The notes: a model not told the origin generated them from the sequence alone. A stretch of 36,996 nucleotides of DNA from Crocosphaera sp. (GCA_030065205.1 JASJDN010000034.1:1-36996), one strand, 5' to 3'. Numbered from the stretch's first letter, positions 22,087-32,075 are shown. Numbers and translations: made by a program.

Positions 22087-24333
22087 TCAATTTTCCCCTA
22101 AAACTTCCTGGAAATTAAACTCAGGGGCTGCCAAAACAAAGACAGTGGTGGGTAAATCTTGCGTCCATTGTTGTAGTCTTTCATAGTTACTAACAAACAA
22201 TTTATCATCCGTTGGAGAAGGCATTCCTAAAAAGATAAAATCAGCCCCTTGAGACGACTGTTTTAAAATCGTCGCAAAGGTACGACCATCGGCCACAATG
22301 ATTTCTGATATCGCGTCAATGCGTAAATCTTGCACTAATTTATCTAAGTTATGTTGTGCCTCAATCACCGCACTCTCGTCCATTACCACTAACTTGAGAT
22401 GAATCTGTCCCTTTTGAAATTTAGGATTAGAATGGAGCAAATAAGCCAAAATTAACATTAAACTACCATTCCCTTGTATTCCTCCACCCCACCAAACATC
22501 GATACGAAAGCGACGATTTTTTGACGCGTGCCAGGGATCAGAGGTTAAATTAGGATTTTCTCGCAAAACAATGACATTTCTTTGCGCTTTATAAATATTA
22601 GCGATCATTTGACAATAGCGCTCGCGGTGAGTGCTTTCCTGAGAATCTCCCAGTAAGATAGTATTAGGCACAATCGAGCCTAACCCGTAGGTTTCCACCA
22701 ATCTTTCGGCACCATCAAAGGGATCTGGGGCCGTAATCAATCTCACTAACGCTTGTACCCCATGACGTTGTAAATAGTCTCGGATACGCCTTTCCAAAAC
22801 AGCTTGTCCGGCAATGTCTCGTGATCCTTGGGGTAAGACACTGGAAACGGTTATTAACCCTCGGTTATGGGTTAATGCTTGGGCCAACTGGATCAAGGGC
22901 CAGCGTTTGGTGGGGGCGCCAGACAAGACCAAAAATTGCGGTCGCCAGTTTTTCGTATCATCGGTGTGGTCTGTTTGTAAAATGGCCATCCGTAACACAG
23001 CCATCCAAATACCTCGTCGGACATCTCCCCAAGTTACCATCAACTCCCGTTGACGAACCCAAAAATAGATGGCAATGACCACAATACCCGCCACACAGGT
23101 TGCCACGGCATCAATGAGAAACATCACCCCTAAACAGCCGATCGCCCCTAATATAGATAAAGACCAATGCACCCTAAAAGACGGACGAAAGGAGGGACTA
23201 TTTAACAACCCTTCTACCCCCGCAGAAATATTTAAGACGAGATAGGTGGTTAAGAAAAACATGGTTAACACTGGGGCAATGATATTTAAGTCCCCAATAC
23301 ACACCGCAGCGATCGCCACCACAAAGGTCACTAACGTCCCTATTTTCGGTTCATCGGTGGGGCCGCTACCCTGGCCTAAAAAACGCATCCAACGGGGTAA
23401 AATGCCGTCTCTAGCCAACGCTTGTAGAATGCGTGGTGCGCCCAAAATACTACCGATCGCACTACTGAGGGTTGCCCCCCAAACCCCCAGGGAAATAGCT
23501 GGCCCCCATAAAGCCATGCGTTGCATAATTAAGGGTTCAGCGATCAAAGTGCTACTATTAGCCCGCATAGCCAAGAAAATCGGTAAACACATATAGATGG
23601 CAAATCCTGTGCCAACGGCCGCTAAAGTGCCAGTGGGAAGGGATTTAATGGGATCTTTTAAGTCCCCTGACATATTCACCCCGGCCATAATTCCCGTTAC
23701 CGCCGGAAAAAACACAGCAAATACAGTCCAAAAAGGTTCTTTATTTGTTACCCACATTTCGATCTGGGTTTCTTCCACAGGATGGCCAAAAACGAAGGAT
23801 AATAAGGAGAGAACAATGGCCGCCATGATAAAGTATTGAGCTTTGATGGCAATATCGGCCGAAGTAAAGGCTAAAACCCCTACGCCAATGGTGACAATTA
23901 AAGCAATGTAGAGTTGACTCAGATTGTAGTTGGGAAAAGCTGTTACCACACTTTCCGCAAAACCGATGGTATACAGGGCAACGGATAGAGCTTGAGCAAA
24001 GTAGAGAGGAATACCGACGGCCCCTCCGGTTTCGATACCCAATGACCGACTAATCATATAATAAGCCCCTCCTGTTCTCACCACCCGGTCAGTAGCGATC
24101 GCACATACAGAAAGAGCGGTTAAAAAGGTAATGACGTTGGCTAAAATAACGATTAGGACGGTGCCAATTAGGCCAGCATTGCCCACCACCCAACCGAAGC
24201 GTAAATACATAATTACGCCCAAGATGGTAAGAATGGAAGGGGTATATACCCCCCCGAAGGTTCCTAACCCGGCGGGGTTTTCCTCAACGGTAGATGGGGG
24301 AGTGGGTGGTTTTGAACGAAAGGGCAATTTCAC
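22087..24333 (-). CDS. SLC12-type (cation-chloride cotransporter) membrane protein
   Basis: A 748-residue transporter of the APC superfamily. Residues about 25-430 hold some 12 transmembrane helices; the first conserved stretch is GTFGGVYTPSILTILGVIMYLRFGWVVGNAGL, a hallmark of the Na-K-Cl/K-Cl cotransporter family, and TGGAYYMISRSLG follows in helix 3. The remaining 300 residues form a cytoplasmic C-terminal domain (FLVLSGAPTKRWPLIQLAQAL..., VDVWWGGGIQGNGSLMLILAYLL). Likely role: coupled movement of cations and chloride, or ion/osmotic balance; the ions cannot be told. It is a monocistronic unit, 62 bp downstream of thf1 on the same strand. Confidence 0.88.
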   Translation of the reverse strand: MKLPFRSKPPTPPSTVEENPAGLGTFGGVYTPSILTILGVIMYLRFGWVVGNAGLIGTVLIVILANVITFLTALSVCAIATDRVVRTGGAYYMISRSLGIETGGAVGIPLYFAQALSVALYTIGFAESVVTAFPNYNLSQLYIALIVTIGVGVLAFTSADIAIKAQYFIMAAIVLSLLSFVFGHPVEETQIEMWVTNKEPFWTVFAVFFPAVTGIMAGVNMSGDLKDPIKSLPTGTLAAVGTGFAIYMCLPIFLAMRANSSTLIAEPLIMQRMALWGPAISLGVWGATLSSAIGSILGAPRILQALARDGILPRWMRFLGQGSGPTDEPKIGTLVTFVVAIAAVCIGDLNIIAPVLTMFFLTTYLVLNISAGVEGLLNSPSFRPSFRVHWSLSILGAIGCLGVMFLIDAVATCVAGIVVIAIYFWVRQRELMVTWGDVRRGIWMAVLRMAILQTDHTDDTKNWRPQFLVLSGAPTKRWPLIQLAQALTHNRGLITVSSVLPQGSRDIAGQAVLERRIRDYLQRHGVQALVRLITAPDPFDGAERLVETYGLGSIVPNTILLGDSQESTHRERYCQMIANIYKAQRNVIVLRENPNLTSDPWHASKNRRFRIDVWWGGGIQGNGSLMLILAYLLHSNPKFQKGQIHLKLVVMDESAVIEAQHNLDKLVQDLRIDAISEIIVADGRTFATILKQSSQGADFIFLGMPSPTDDKLFVSNYERLQQWTQDLPTTVFVLAAPEFNFQEVLGEN

Positions 24334-24395
24334 AGATGACTCTAACTATATTTAGTGGGCCATCGTTATTATGCCAAATTTTCGAGGGTTAGAAC

Positions 24396-25133
24396 TCATC
24401 CGTTAGTTTCGGATTCTTGATTTTCTGGCGTTTCTTTTTCCTCCACCACTTCGGTTGGTTTTTGGGCCTCTTGAGAAGCGCGTTTTTTGCGATCGGCTTC
24501 TAGGGTATCCTCAATAACAGTTAATAATTGCTGCATTTTATCGAGGTTACTACGATAGAGATCGAGGTCTTTTTGTAGTTTTTCTGGGGAAAAATTGAGT
24601 GCTGAGGAGACTGCTTGGGTGGTTTCGGTGCGTTTTTCTTCGTCTTTGACGAGATCCGCATCAATTTCCATCAACAGGGTATATAACCCGATGGCAAATA
24701 AGCGACTGTACTTAAATTTAGAATTAGCTGCGATCACTCCAAAGGTTCCCCATAAAATGCCTTCTCCCCCTTGGTTTTCAGCCACATGGGTGAGTTTATC
24801 CTTGAAATCACCGATAGACAGCCCTTTGGCTTCGTTTAAGATAGCTTCAGCGTCTTGATGGTATTGCTCGCTATTTCCCTCTACCGCTTGACAGATAGCA
24901 TTGAAAATAGAGGTTTTATCCCCTTCCGGTTTATATCCCTGCATAAACCGTTGAAATGAGGTGACAACCCCCAAGGCATAGACAGGATCGTAGCCAAAAT
25001 CGACGTTAACCGATAGTAGGTGCATTTCTACTAACAATTCTTCCACAAACCGCCGATAAATGGAATTTACAGGCCGAGTGTGGTAGCCATAAAATTTACG
25101 CTTGGTATCAGAAACAGTACGAATATTATCCAC
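24396..25133 (-). CDS. thf1: Thylakoid formation protein Thf1/Psb29
   Basis: A 245-residue protein starting with GTG at 25133 (MDNIRTVSDTKRKFYGYHTRPVNSIYRRFVEELLVEMHLL), the conserved N-terminus of Psb29. FGYDPVYALGVVTSFQRFMQGY follows, then a helical domain with GGEGILWGTFGVIAANSKFKYSRLFAIGLYTLL. The last third is a charged coiled coil (LQKDLDLYRSNLDKMQQLLTVIED). In cyanobacteria it co-purifies with photosystem II and works with FtsH proteases in PSII repair. It is specific to oxygenic phototrophs, which helps identify the organism. Confidence 0.95.
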   Translation of the reverse strand: MDNIRTVSDTKRKFYGYHTRPVNSIYRRFVEELLVEMHLLSVNVDFGYDPVYALGVVTSFQRFMQGYKPEGDKTSIFNAICQAVEGNSEQYHQDAEAILNEAKGLSIGDFKDKLTHVAENQGGEGILWGTFGVIAANSKFKYSRLFAIGLYTLLMEIDADLVKDEEKRTETTQAVSSALNFSPEKLQKDLDLYRSNLDKMQQLLTVIEDTLEADRKKRASQEAQKPTEVVEEKETPENQESETNG

Positions 25134-25565
25134 GAAGTAGAAATAAATAAATTTTCAATAGTCACTGCTATCCATTGTCCCCTGTAAGGAGTCCTTTGCC
25201 AAGTCATTGGGGTTCGGAGTGTGGGAGGCAGAGGGAGCAGAGGGAGCAGAGGGAGCAGAGGGAGCAGGGGGAGCAGGGGGGGCAGAGGGAGCAGGGGGAG
25301 CAGGGGGAGCAGAGGGGGCAGGGGAGGCAGGGGGAGCAGGGGGAGCAGAGGGGGCAGGGGAGTGTGAGCATCTTGCTCACTAACCTCACTAGAAAGGTAT
25401 ATTTCGTCTTCGCAATGAATGTTTATTTTATAATCAAACCAGATTGTTCCCTTTCCTCTCTTTCTCAACCCCTATCATTAATTCTGTCGAGGCAAACAAG
25501 TATTTGCTTTCGACTGTAACCTAACCTTTTGACTTTTGACTTCCCGAAGGGTTGCCTCCAAAAAA
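25134..25565. other. Intergenic region between thf1 and the pentapeptide gene
   Basis: No gene with credible composition is seen in these 432 bp. The open frames here encode only Pro/Leu or Glu/Gly repeats from the G-rich tract. The region should contain the promoters of both divergent genes. I see no unambiguous -10/-35 pair. Confidence 0.6.
25223..25362. repeat. G-rich 9-bp tandem repeat tract
   Basis: About 140 bp of 9-mers, GGGAGCAGA, GGGAGCAGG and GGGGCAGAG variants, on the plus strand. Runs of three to seven G residues every 9 bp could form G-quadruplexes. The same motif occurs briefly at 2621-2670. Length probably varies by slippage. Confidence 0.9.
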
Positions 25566-27641
25566 ATGAAAGCATCAATAGTTATAAACAGTTATAAAAA
25601 TGGACAACGAAACTTCTCAGGGGAAAAACTGAGGGGACAAAACTTTGCTGGACAAAACTTATCAGAGGCTAACTTTAGTAACTGTGATATCCGAGGCGCA
25701 AACTTTAAAGGAGCAACCCTCACAGGGGCAAACTTTACAGAAGCAACGGCAGGGTTACAAAAACGCTGGATCATAGGGTTAATGTTGGTTGCATTGCTGT
25801 TTACTGGTCTGTTTAGTTTCGTAGCTCCTATTCTTGGAGTATTAGTTGCTTATATTTTTGATAGCTCTAGTCTTGAAAACCAAGTCATAGGGTGGACAAG
25901 TTTACTGGTCCTGCTCATTTTTTGTATTTTTAGTTACTTTCGTGGACTGGTGGGGGGGGCTGTAGCCGTAGCCTTAGCCGTACCCGTAGCCTTAGCCTTC
26001 ACCGTAGCCTTAGACGGGGGACTAGCCGCAGCTGTAGCCTTAGGCGGAGGCGTAGCCTTTACCGTAGTCGGAGCCGTAGTCGGAGCCGTAGCCGTAGCCG
26101 GAGGCATAGCTTTTACCGTAGCCGGAGCCGTAGCCTTCACCATAGCCGTAGGTGGAGCCGGAGTCTTAGCCTTAGTCGGAGCTGCAGTCGGAGCCTTCGC
26201 CGTAGCCGGAGCCGTACCGTTAACGCTATTTTCCTGTTATCTTGCTTATCGTGCTATGAAAGGTGATCCTAAAGATGCCTGGATCAAAAACTTTGCGGTA
26301 GCATTTGCTACAACCGGTGGCACAACCTTTAAAAAGGCTAATTTAACTGATGCTAACTTTACCGAAGCTAGACTAAAAAGTACGGACTTTCGAGACGCTA
26401 TTTTAATCCGTACTTGTTTTAAAAACACAGAAAAATTAGATCGTATTCGTCCAGGTAAAACTTATCTCAGTAATACCAATTTAAAACAATGGTTAATCGG
26501 AACAGGAACTAATAAAAACTTCGATCGCCAAGACTTAAGAGGGGTTCATCTACAAGCAGCTAATTTAACCGATGCTAGTTTTATTGGAGCAGATTTAAGT
26601 AATGCTAATTTACAAGATGCTGACTTATCGAGAGCAAAATTAATTCAAACTCAATTAGATAATACCGACTTAACAGGAGTAACCTTAACAGGAGCAACGA
26701 TTGAAGATTGGGGAATTACTAGCCATACCAATTTGCGAGGGGTAAGATGTAATTATATCTTTATGAAAGAATCCACAACAGCCGATCCTAACCCTCGCCG
26801 AAAACCCGATAATTGGGAAGAAGAGTTTGAAGATGGAGACTTTGCAGAATTTATTCAACCCTTAGTAAATACCCTCGATCTTTATCATAACCAAGGTATT
26901 GATCCTCGTGCCATTGCTATTGCTTTTAAACAGTTAGCAGAGGAACATCCTGACGCAGAATTACAAATTGTTGCCATCGAAAAACGGGGTAACGATAAAC
27001 TATTAATTAGGGCAGCAACTACACCGGAAGCGAATCATTCAGAGTTGAATAAAGAATATTTTACTAATTATAATAAGTTAAAATCATTAAACGAACAATA
27101 TAGAGGAAAACTAGAAGAAAAAGATAATCATATTCAACGCCTAGAAAACATGATTAGCACTGCTTTGGAAAAACCTGATTTTTATTTAGAAAAACCTAGT
27201 TTTAATTATCAACATCAAGAGGAGTATATCATGTCTGAAAATATTGATAACAGTCAAAACATCAAAATTAGAGATATTAACGCCAATCAATCTATTGTTA
27301 ATTTACGAGATATTAGCGGAAGAGTTTCTAATAAAATTGAGCAACTTCCTGAGCATTTAGAAGATGGAAAAAGAAGCATAAAAGAGCTATTAAGTCAACT
27401 ACAAAACGCCATAGAAACAGATGAAAACCTCAAAGATATCCAAAAAGTTGAAGCATTAGAAGCGGTTGAAAGTTTGACAGAAGCAGCCAATAAACCAGAA
27501 GATAGTAACTTGAAAAAATACGCAAAACTCTCAAAAAATGCCTTAATTGGAATTACAGCAAACTTACCCAATGCAACACGATTAGTACAAGAATGTAATC
27601 AATTATTACCAGAAATAGCTCAATTATTAGGGTTAAGTTAA
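25566..27641 (+). CDS. Pentapeptide-repeat membrane protein with C-terminal helical domains
   Basis: From ATG 25566, 691 residues (an earlier TTG frame start is not favoured). Pentapeptide repeats at about 15-60 (LRGQNFAGQNLSEANF) are followed by two hydrophobic helices (about 65-97 and 108-127), then some 100 residues of Ala/Val/Gly-rich hydrophobic sequence encoded by a hexanucleotide-like repeat, and a final short helix (LTLFSCYLAYRAM). A second, longer pentapeptide block follows (about 260-395), and then an EEEFEDGDFAEFIQPLVNTLDL domain common after cyanobacterial pentapeptide repeats, with a coiled coil. The last 136 residues start at an internal ATG with its own ribosome site (27231). 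Function unknown; such proteins are thought to be scaffolds or membrane-associated sensors. Confidence 0.85.
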   Translation: MKASIVINSYKNGQRNFSGEKLRGQNFAGQNLSEANFSNCDIRGANFKGATLTGANFTEATAGLQKRWIIGLMLVALLFTGLFSFVAPILGVLVAYIFDSSSLENQVIGWTSLLVLLIFCIFSYFRGLVGGAVAVALAVPVALAFTVALDGGLAAAVALGGGVAFTVVGAVVGAVAVAGGIAFTVAGAVAFTIAVGGAGVLALVGAAVGAFAVAGAVPLTLFSCYLAYRAMKGDPKDAWIKNFAVAFATTGGTTFKKANLTDANFTEARLKSTDFRDAILIRTCFKNTEKLDRIRPGKTYLSNTNLKQWLIGTGTNKNFDRQDLRGVHLQAANLTDASFIGADLSNANLQDADLSRAKLIQTQLDNTDLTGVTLTGATIEDWGITSHTNLRGVRCNYIFMKESTTADPNPRRKPDNWEEEFEDGDFAEFIQPLVNTLDLYHNQGIDPRAIAIAFKQLAEEHPDAELQIVAIEKRGNDKLLIRAATTPEANHSELNKEYFTNYNKLKSLNEQYRGKLEEKDNHIQRLENMISTALEKPDFYLEKPSFNYQHQEEYIMSENIDNSQNIKIRDINANQSIVNLRDISGRVSNKIEQLPEHLEDGKRSIKELLSQLQNAIETDENLKDIQKVEALEAVESLTEAANKPEDSNLKKYAKLSKNALIGITANLPNATRLVQECNQLLPEIAQLLGLS
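25955..26215. repeat. Hexanucleotide-like repeat inside pentapeptide gene
   Basis: A long run of GCCGTA, GCCTTA and GGAGCC units in frame, with few interruptions. It encodes the Ala/Val/Gly hydrophobic segment. The GC content is far above that of the flanking gene, pointing to expansion of a short unit. Confidence 0.85.
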
Positions 27642-27647
27642 CATATT

Positions 27648-27682
27648 ATTGTAGGGTGTATTAGCGTAGTGTAATGCACCAA
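27648..27682. repeat. Partial reversed copy of the GTGCATTA hairpin repeat
   Basis: TTGTAGGGTGTATTA and TAATGCACC (27655-27663 with 27672-27680, one G-U type mismatch) mirror the core of copies A and B in the opposite orientation. It begins 7 bp after the pentapeptide gene stop, where it could act as a 3' hairpin. Confidence 0.75.
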
Positions 27683-27782
27683 AAAACACTATTTTCCTGC
27701 GTTACGGTGTAAAAAAGTCTAGGAATGACGCAAAAAATTATAGTTTACCTCACGTATTTTACTGGACTGTTTCAACTAAAAT

Positions 27783-27844
27783 GGTGGGTTAAGACGGTTA
27801 ATTATATTCTTGTTGTAAACTAAATTATAGCCGTCTAACCCACC
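27783..27844. repeat. 62-bp inverted repeat (small palindromic element)
   Basis: GGTGGGTTAAGACGG at the left and CCGTCTAACCCACC at the right are complementary save one base, and TTAATTATA/ATTATAG extends the arms. It is a MITE-like or intergenic palindrome between the pentapeptide gene and the convergent DUF2993 gene, and may also terminate transcripts. Confidence 0.7.
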
Positions 27845-27884
27845 CTACTTGAATCAATTGTTAATTGTCAATTCTTAAATGATA

Positions 27885-28583
27885 TTAGGGACGAATTAAT
27901 AATTCTCCTTCACAGATTAATTTATCTGTATCTAACTGAAAGGAATTAATCGAAACATCTGAACCTAAATCCACAGAAAATTCTTTGACATTATTATTTT
28001 TTATATCAGGGATTCCTTGTATCTCAACCTCAGATAATTGTAACTGTTGTGGCGGAATTAATGTTAATTTTGCTTTAATTTTTAACGGTTTAGTCACGCC
28101 ATCATGAGTCAAATTTCCTTGTAAAATAAAATAATTATTATCTAAATAAGCACCTTGCCAATCAATTTCATACTGTTCTAATAATTGAGAGGGTTCGGTA
28201 ATTCCTTGATATTCTAGTAACGTTTCTAATAAACCTTTAAACCCTTCCCCTAATAAAGCAGAAGAGATAGAAGATTGTAGATTTTGATTAGTAATTGCTA
28301 CTGCACCAGATACACGAATCGCCTCTAATAATTGTAACGGTTTACCTCTTAAAACTTGACCAATATTAATGCGAATATTTTCCCCTTTTAATTGAACTTC
28401 TCCTAAATGTAATCCTTGATAAATCGCTTGATTACTATTTAAAGTGACTCCAGAAACATGACCCTTTAAAATTTGGCGATCGCTTCCTTGAATAGCAATT
28501 TCTAGGGTATCTACATCCTCAACTTGGGACCGTAACCAAAGCTGCATCGCAGGAGACAACACCTTACTAATAACACGACTCAT
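27885..28583 (-). CDS. DUF2993 (LmeA-like) protein
   Basis: A 232-residue protein that starts MSRVISKVLSPAMQLWLRSQVEDVDTLEIAIQGSDRQILKG and continues with strand-rich sequence (VSGVTLNSNQAIYQGLHLGEVQLKGENIRINIG). This is the DUF2993 pattern, a TULIP-like lipid-binding fold. Actinobacterial LmeA of the family binds phospholipid. There is no clear signal peptide, so its site is uncertain. It lies 79 bp downstream of the chemotaxis receptor gene on the same strand, where a CheA gene would be expected in related operons. GAGGATGG forms its ribosome site. Confidence 0.82.
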   Translation of the reverse strand: MSRVISKVLSPAMQLWLRSQVEDVDTLEIAIQGSDRQILKGHVSGVTLNSNQAIYQGLHLGEVQLKGENIRINIGQVLRGKPLQLLEAIRVSGAVAITNQNLQSSISSALLGEGFKGLLETLLEYQGITEPSQLLEQYEIDWQGAYLDNNYFILQGNLTHDGVTKPLKIKAKLTLIPPQQLQLSEVEIQGIPDIKNNNVKEFSVDLGSDVSINSFQLDTDKLICEGELLIRP

Positions 28584-28662
28584 AACTAACCATCCTCACA
28601 CAGAGTAATCTTAGGAAATTATATAGCAATCCCTTTGATGATAATTGAATCCTGACCCTAAT

Positions 28663-31413
28663 TTAAGATTTTTCTGATTTTTCGGCAGCCCCTTCAATAT
28701 GGAAACGTTCCACAGAAGCCAGTAAATCACGGGAAATACCCACCAGATTTTGTAAAGAACCCGCCACTCGTTGGGATTCTTGGGAGGTTTCTTGTGCCGT
28801 TAATTCCACCGACTGCATAACTTGACTCACCGCCTTAGAATTATCCTGTTGTTGGACGGTATCGCTGGTAATGGAGCGCACTAAGGTATTAATGTGATTG
28901 GATACGTCGATAATATCCTCTAGAGAGCGTTTGGCTTGTTCTGACTTATCCGTTACATCAATAACCTGCTGAATCCCCTCTTCCATCGCTGTCATAACCG
29001 AACCGGTTTCACTTTGAATTTGGAGTACAATTTGTTCAATTTCTTTTAAGGATTTGGCCGAACGATCTGCCAACTGACGAACTTCATCAGCAACGATCGC
29101 AAAGCCTCGTCCCGCTTCCCCTGCCCTGGCTGCCTGAATCGAAGCATTAAGGGCGAGTAAATTGGTTCTAGAGGCAATTTGAGAGATTAAGGCGACAATT
29201 TTCGAGATTTCTTGCGACGCTTCCGCTAACCGTTTTACCTTACGAGTGGTTTCCGATACCGTTTCCCGAATTTGCAGAATACCCGCCACCGTTCGTTCCA
29301 CCGCTTCACCCCCTTTCAGAGCCGTTACCGAGGAGGTATGAGCCACTTCTTCGGCTTCGCGGGCGTTTTCTGCCACCCGTTGGATGGATTCCGTCATCAC
29401 CTGTACCGAGTTTAAGGTTACGGCTAATTCTTCCGCCATCCGTAGGGCATCACGGGAGTTATTGCGGGCGAATAATTCACTATCCGTTGAACTCTTATTC
29501 ACCTGTTTCGCGGTGCGTTTTACCTGAGCAACGATGTCCCGTAGATTATTGATGGTCAAGTTAAAGGCATCAGCTACCGCCCCTAATACGTCCGCCGTTA
29601 CTTCTGCTTCTACGGTTAAATCCCCTCTGGCTGCCCCTTCTACGTCGTCTAGAAGGCGAATCACTTGTCGTTGCAGTTCTTCTCTGGCCTGTTCCATTTC
29701 CGCCGCCCGTTGTTGCGCTTCGCTAGTGGTGGTGAGGATCACACGAGAAAGTTGGTTAAAGCTATGGGACAGTTGCCCTAACTCATCTTCAGAGAAAATA
29801 GTAGCTTTAACATTATAGTCACCGGCATACATGGAATCGAACTGAGTTTGCAGGTCTTCAATGGTGCGTTTTAATTGATAGGAACTGAGTAATCCGAAGA
29901 AAAGTGTTCCCCCAAATCCCACTAATCCCCCAGTTAAAGCCAGTAATAAGATAGGATTACCCGATTTAGTTTTTTGCTCGCTGTTGGCGGGAGTTTCAGG
30001 GGTTTCCTCTGATGGTTCAGCCTTCTGTTCGGACTGTTGTATTTGTTCGGGGGTGGGTTGTTCTTCAACCACTTCAACCGGCTTTGGTTTAGGAGACATT
30101 AGCCAAGCTAAACCACTGACCAGCAAAATAGTCAGAAAAGATGCTACTCCCGTGCTTCCGGCAGCCATCCACGGTTTCAATTTTAAGGGGGCGTTGAGAA
30201 ACCAACTTAAGTAACGTTGTTCTTGTTCTACCGTAGGTTTGGCTATTTTAACCTCACTATCCGATAAGGAGGTATTCGTAATATCATCAGACTTGACCCA
30301 ATTAACGGTTTCGGGTCCTTGTTCGGCTAGGAGATCACCCGTTTGCAAACCAAGATCACTACTGAGATCCCCGGTAGCTTGAGTGAACAGATCAGAATCA
30401 GGCAACTGATCGTTCATCTCTGTGAAATCAAAATTAGATAAATCTTCGAGTGCATCTTCTTGAAAGGCATCAAATTCATCTAAGACTTGGTTATGCTCTT
30501 GTTGTTGATGAGATGACATCATCTGAGGAGTTGCTTGAACCGTGGGCGCATCCTGAGATGGATAATTTGACCAATCATTATCGGAGTCTTCTTCTAAAGC
30601 AAACGATTTCGTTCTTCCTTTTTCAGTAATTTCACCGTGATTATTGCTCAAAGACGGAGAATTAAGGTTAGATGACACAACAAACGTATGTTCTCCCTCA
30701 GAGGCGGCCGTATGGGCTTCCGTTTCTAATTCTTGCTCCTCAAAGGAAAAATCAGGGAGATCATCGTCAATAAAATCTGCCCAACCCTCATCGTCTGAAG
30801 TATCTGTATCGGGAATATCCGGTTGAGACTCCAAGGGTTTCATTTCGCTTAAGGTCGTAAACGGATCAACGGGCATCTCAAAGGCGTTTTCTCCCTCTTG
30901 CTGAGCCACTTCTGAAGGATGGCCTTGAGAAACTTGGTGACCAATGGTGGGTTCTCCTAAGTCTGCGTCATCAAAAATAGCACTATCCCAGTCTAGTCCA
31001 TCGAGATCAAAATCCTCACTGTCCCAGTCTCCTGATGGCTCTTCCGTTTCAGACCATTGGTTGTCTACATCAATGGGAGCAAATTCGTTCATCGGTTGTA
31101 CCGGCGTATCTGGGATGCCATGATTGTCCCCTGACTGACGAAGCAGTTGTTGCGCTTGTGTTAATCCTTGGTTGGCACACTCGATTATATCAGGGCGATC
31201 GCTGCGAGTCATGACTAATTGATATTGTTGACAAGCACTTTCATATCTTCCGAGACTGAAATAGATATGACCTCGGAGTAGTAACACATCAGGGTCTTGG
31301 GGAAAGGCTTGGACCATTGGTTCCATAAGAGTTGCAGCCTCTTCAAAGTTTCCCTGTCCGTAAGCGACATATGCTTCATTGTATAATTTTGCGTAGTCTA
31401 TCCCTGATGCCAT
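28663..31413 (-). CDS. pilJ: Methyl-accepting chemotaxis protein, PilJ-like, with TPR
   Basis: A 916-residue receptor. Residues 1-95 are TPR-like ([47 protein letters not shown]). About 100-400 is acidic and probably disordered. TM1 is about 415-440 and TM2 about 487-511, with only a 45-residue Pro/Glu-rich loop between them, so there is no real periplasmic sensor. One HAMP follows TM2, another lies at about 590-640, and the MCP signalling hairpin with the [32 protein letters not shown] tip lies at about 735-770. It should signal to a CheW/CheA pair, like cyanobacterial PilJ/TaxD receptors for type IV pilus phototaxis. It is the last gene of pilH-I-J here. Confidence 0.9.
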   Translation of the reverse strand: MASGIDYAKLYNEAYVAYGQGNFEEAATLMEPMVQAFPQDPDVLLLRGHIYFSLGRYESACQQYQLVMTRSDRPDIIECANQGLTQAQQLLRQSGDNHGIPDTPVQPMNEFAPIDVDNQWSETEEPSGDWDSEDFDLDGLDWDSAIFDDADLGEPTIGHQVSQGHPSEVAQQEGENAFEMPVDPFTTLSEMKPLESQPDIPDTDTSDDEGWADFIDDDLPDFSFEEQELETEAHTAASEGEHTFVVSSNLNSPSLSNNHGEITEKGRTKSFALEEDSDNDWSNYPSQDAPTVQATPQMMSSHQQQEHNQVLDEFDAFQEDALEDLSNFDFTEMNDQLPDSDLFTQATGDLSSDLGLQTGDLLAEQGPETVNWVKSDDITNTSLSDSEVKIAKPTVEQEQRYLSWFLNAPLKLKPWMAAGSTGVASFLTILLVSGLAWLMSPKPKPVEVVEEQPTPEQIQQSEQKAEPSEETPETPANSEQKTKSGNPILLLALTGGLVGFGGTLFFGLLSSYQLKRTIEDLQTQFDSMYAGDYNVKATIFSEDELGQLSHSFNQLSRVILTTTSEAQQRAAEMEQAREELQRQVIRLLDDVEGAARGDLTVEAEVTADVLGAVADAFNLTINNLRDIVAQVKRTAKQVNKSSTDSELFARNNSRDALRMAEELAVTLNSVQVMTESIQRVAENAREAEEVAHTSSVTALKGGEAVERTVAGILQIRETVSETTRKVKRLAEASQEISKIVALISQIASRTNLLALNASIQAARAGEAGRGFAIVADEVRQLADRSAKSLKEIEQIVLQIQSETGSVMTAMEEGIQQVIDVTDKSEQAKRSLEDIIDVSNHINTLVRSITSDTVQQQDNSKAVSQVMQSVELTAQETSQESQRVAGSLQNLVGISRDLLASVERFHIEGAAEKSEKS

Positions 31414-31515
31414 TGCCTTTCTCCTATAGGTTTAAATCTTGTCAGTGATTGGTTGTGAGTTGAGGGTTATCAATTAGATATATTTATATAAATAAGTTTT
31501 GATAGGAAGATTCCC

Positions 31516-32046
31516 TTATGTTGCCCATCGGGCTGAGCGTAAAATAGCCACTTGGTCTAATAATCGTAAGACTTGGTGAGTATTTTCTTTGACCACCCAT
31601 TCTCCTTGCACGTAGGGGGCAATGTGATCGGCGACGTTGGTAGGGGCTTGTAATTGTTCAATATCTAACCATTCCATATCCCCCAATTGATCAATCGCTA
31701 ACCCTAAAATGGTTTCTTGCTCTTCTACGGCAATTACTGGAATGTCGGGGCGATCGGTTCTTAAGGGAACGGTATTGCCTAAAAATTGCCCCAAGTCGGC
31801 TACCCAAATCACCTGTCCTCTCAAATTGAGGGTTCCCAACAGTAAGGGTGAGGCATTGGGAATGGGGGTAATTCGCTCTGGACTCTGCTGCATTACTTCT
31901 CGAATGGCAGTGGCCGGTAAAGCAAATTCTTCTTTTGAGGGTAAATGAAACCGTAAGTATAATTCGCCTTCAGGGGTTTTTAATGCCTGAAGTTCAGAAG
32001 AAATGTTTTCTTTGTTGTCTTGACCTAAATCTAAATTCCCAACCAT
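31516..32046 (-). CDS. pilI: CheW-like adaptor (PilI)
   Basis: A 176-residue CheW-domain protein: FHLPSKEEFALPATAIREVMQQSPERITPIPNASPLLLGTLNLRGQVIWVADLGQFLG, then VIAVEEQETILGLAIDQLGDMEWL. CheW couples the receptor to the histidine kinase. It sits 29 bp after the response-regulator gene and 102 bp before the receptor gene, all on the minus strand, in the order known from cyanobacterial pil/tax operons. The sequence is complete. PilI is named by synteny and similarity; the kinase partner is not in view. Confidence 0.9.
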   Translation of the reverse strand: MVGNLDLGQDNKENISSELQALKTPEGELYLRFHLPSKEEFALPATAIREVMQQSPERITPIPNASPLLLGTLNLRGQVIWVADLGQFLGNTVPLRTDRPDIPVIAVEEQETILGLAIDQLGDMEWLDIEQLQAPTNVADHIAPYVQGEWVVKENTHQVLRLLDQVAILRSARWAT

Positions 32047-32075
32047 GTTTTTTCCCTAAGATCGAAATAGTGCAT

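Noticed and set aside
22814..24355. Several plus-strand frames antisense to the SLC12-type gene
   Set aside because: The composition is that of the reverse complement of membrane helices; there are no start signals.
25223..25362. CRISPR-like array
   Set aside because: Units are 9 bp, continuous and without unique spacers; no cas genes are nearby.
25067..25519. Open frames on both strands through the G-rich tract (Pro/Leu-rich or Glu/Gly/Gln-rich proteins)
   Set aside because: The composition follows directly from the 9-bp repeat, and there is no ribosome site or conserved start.
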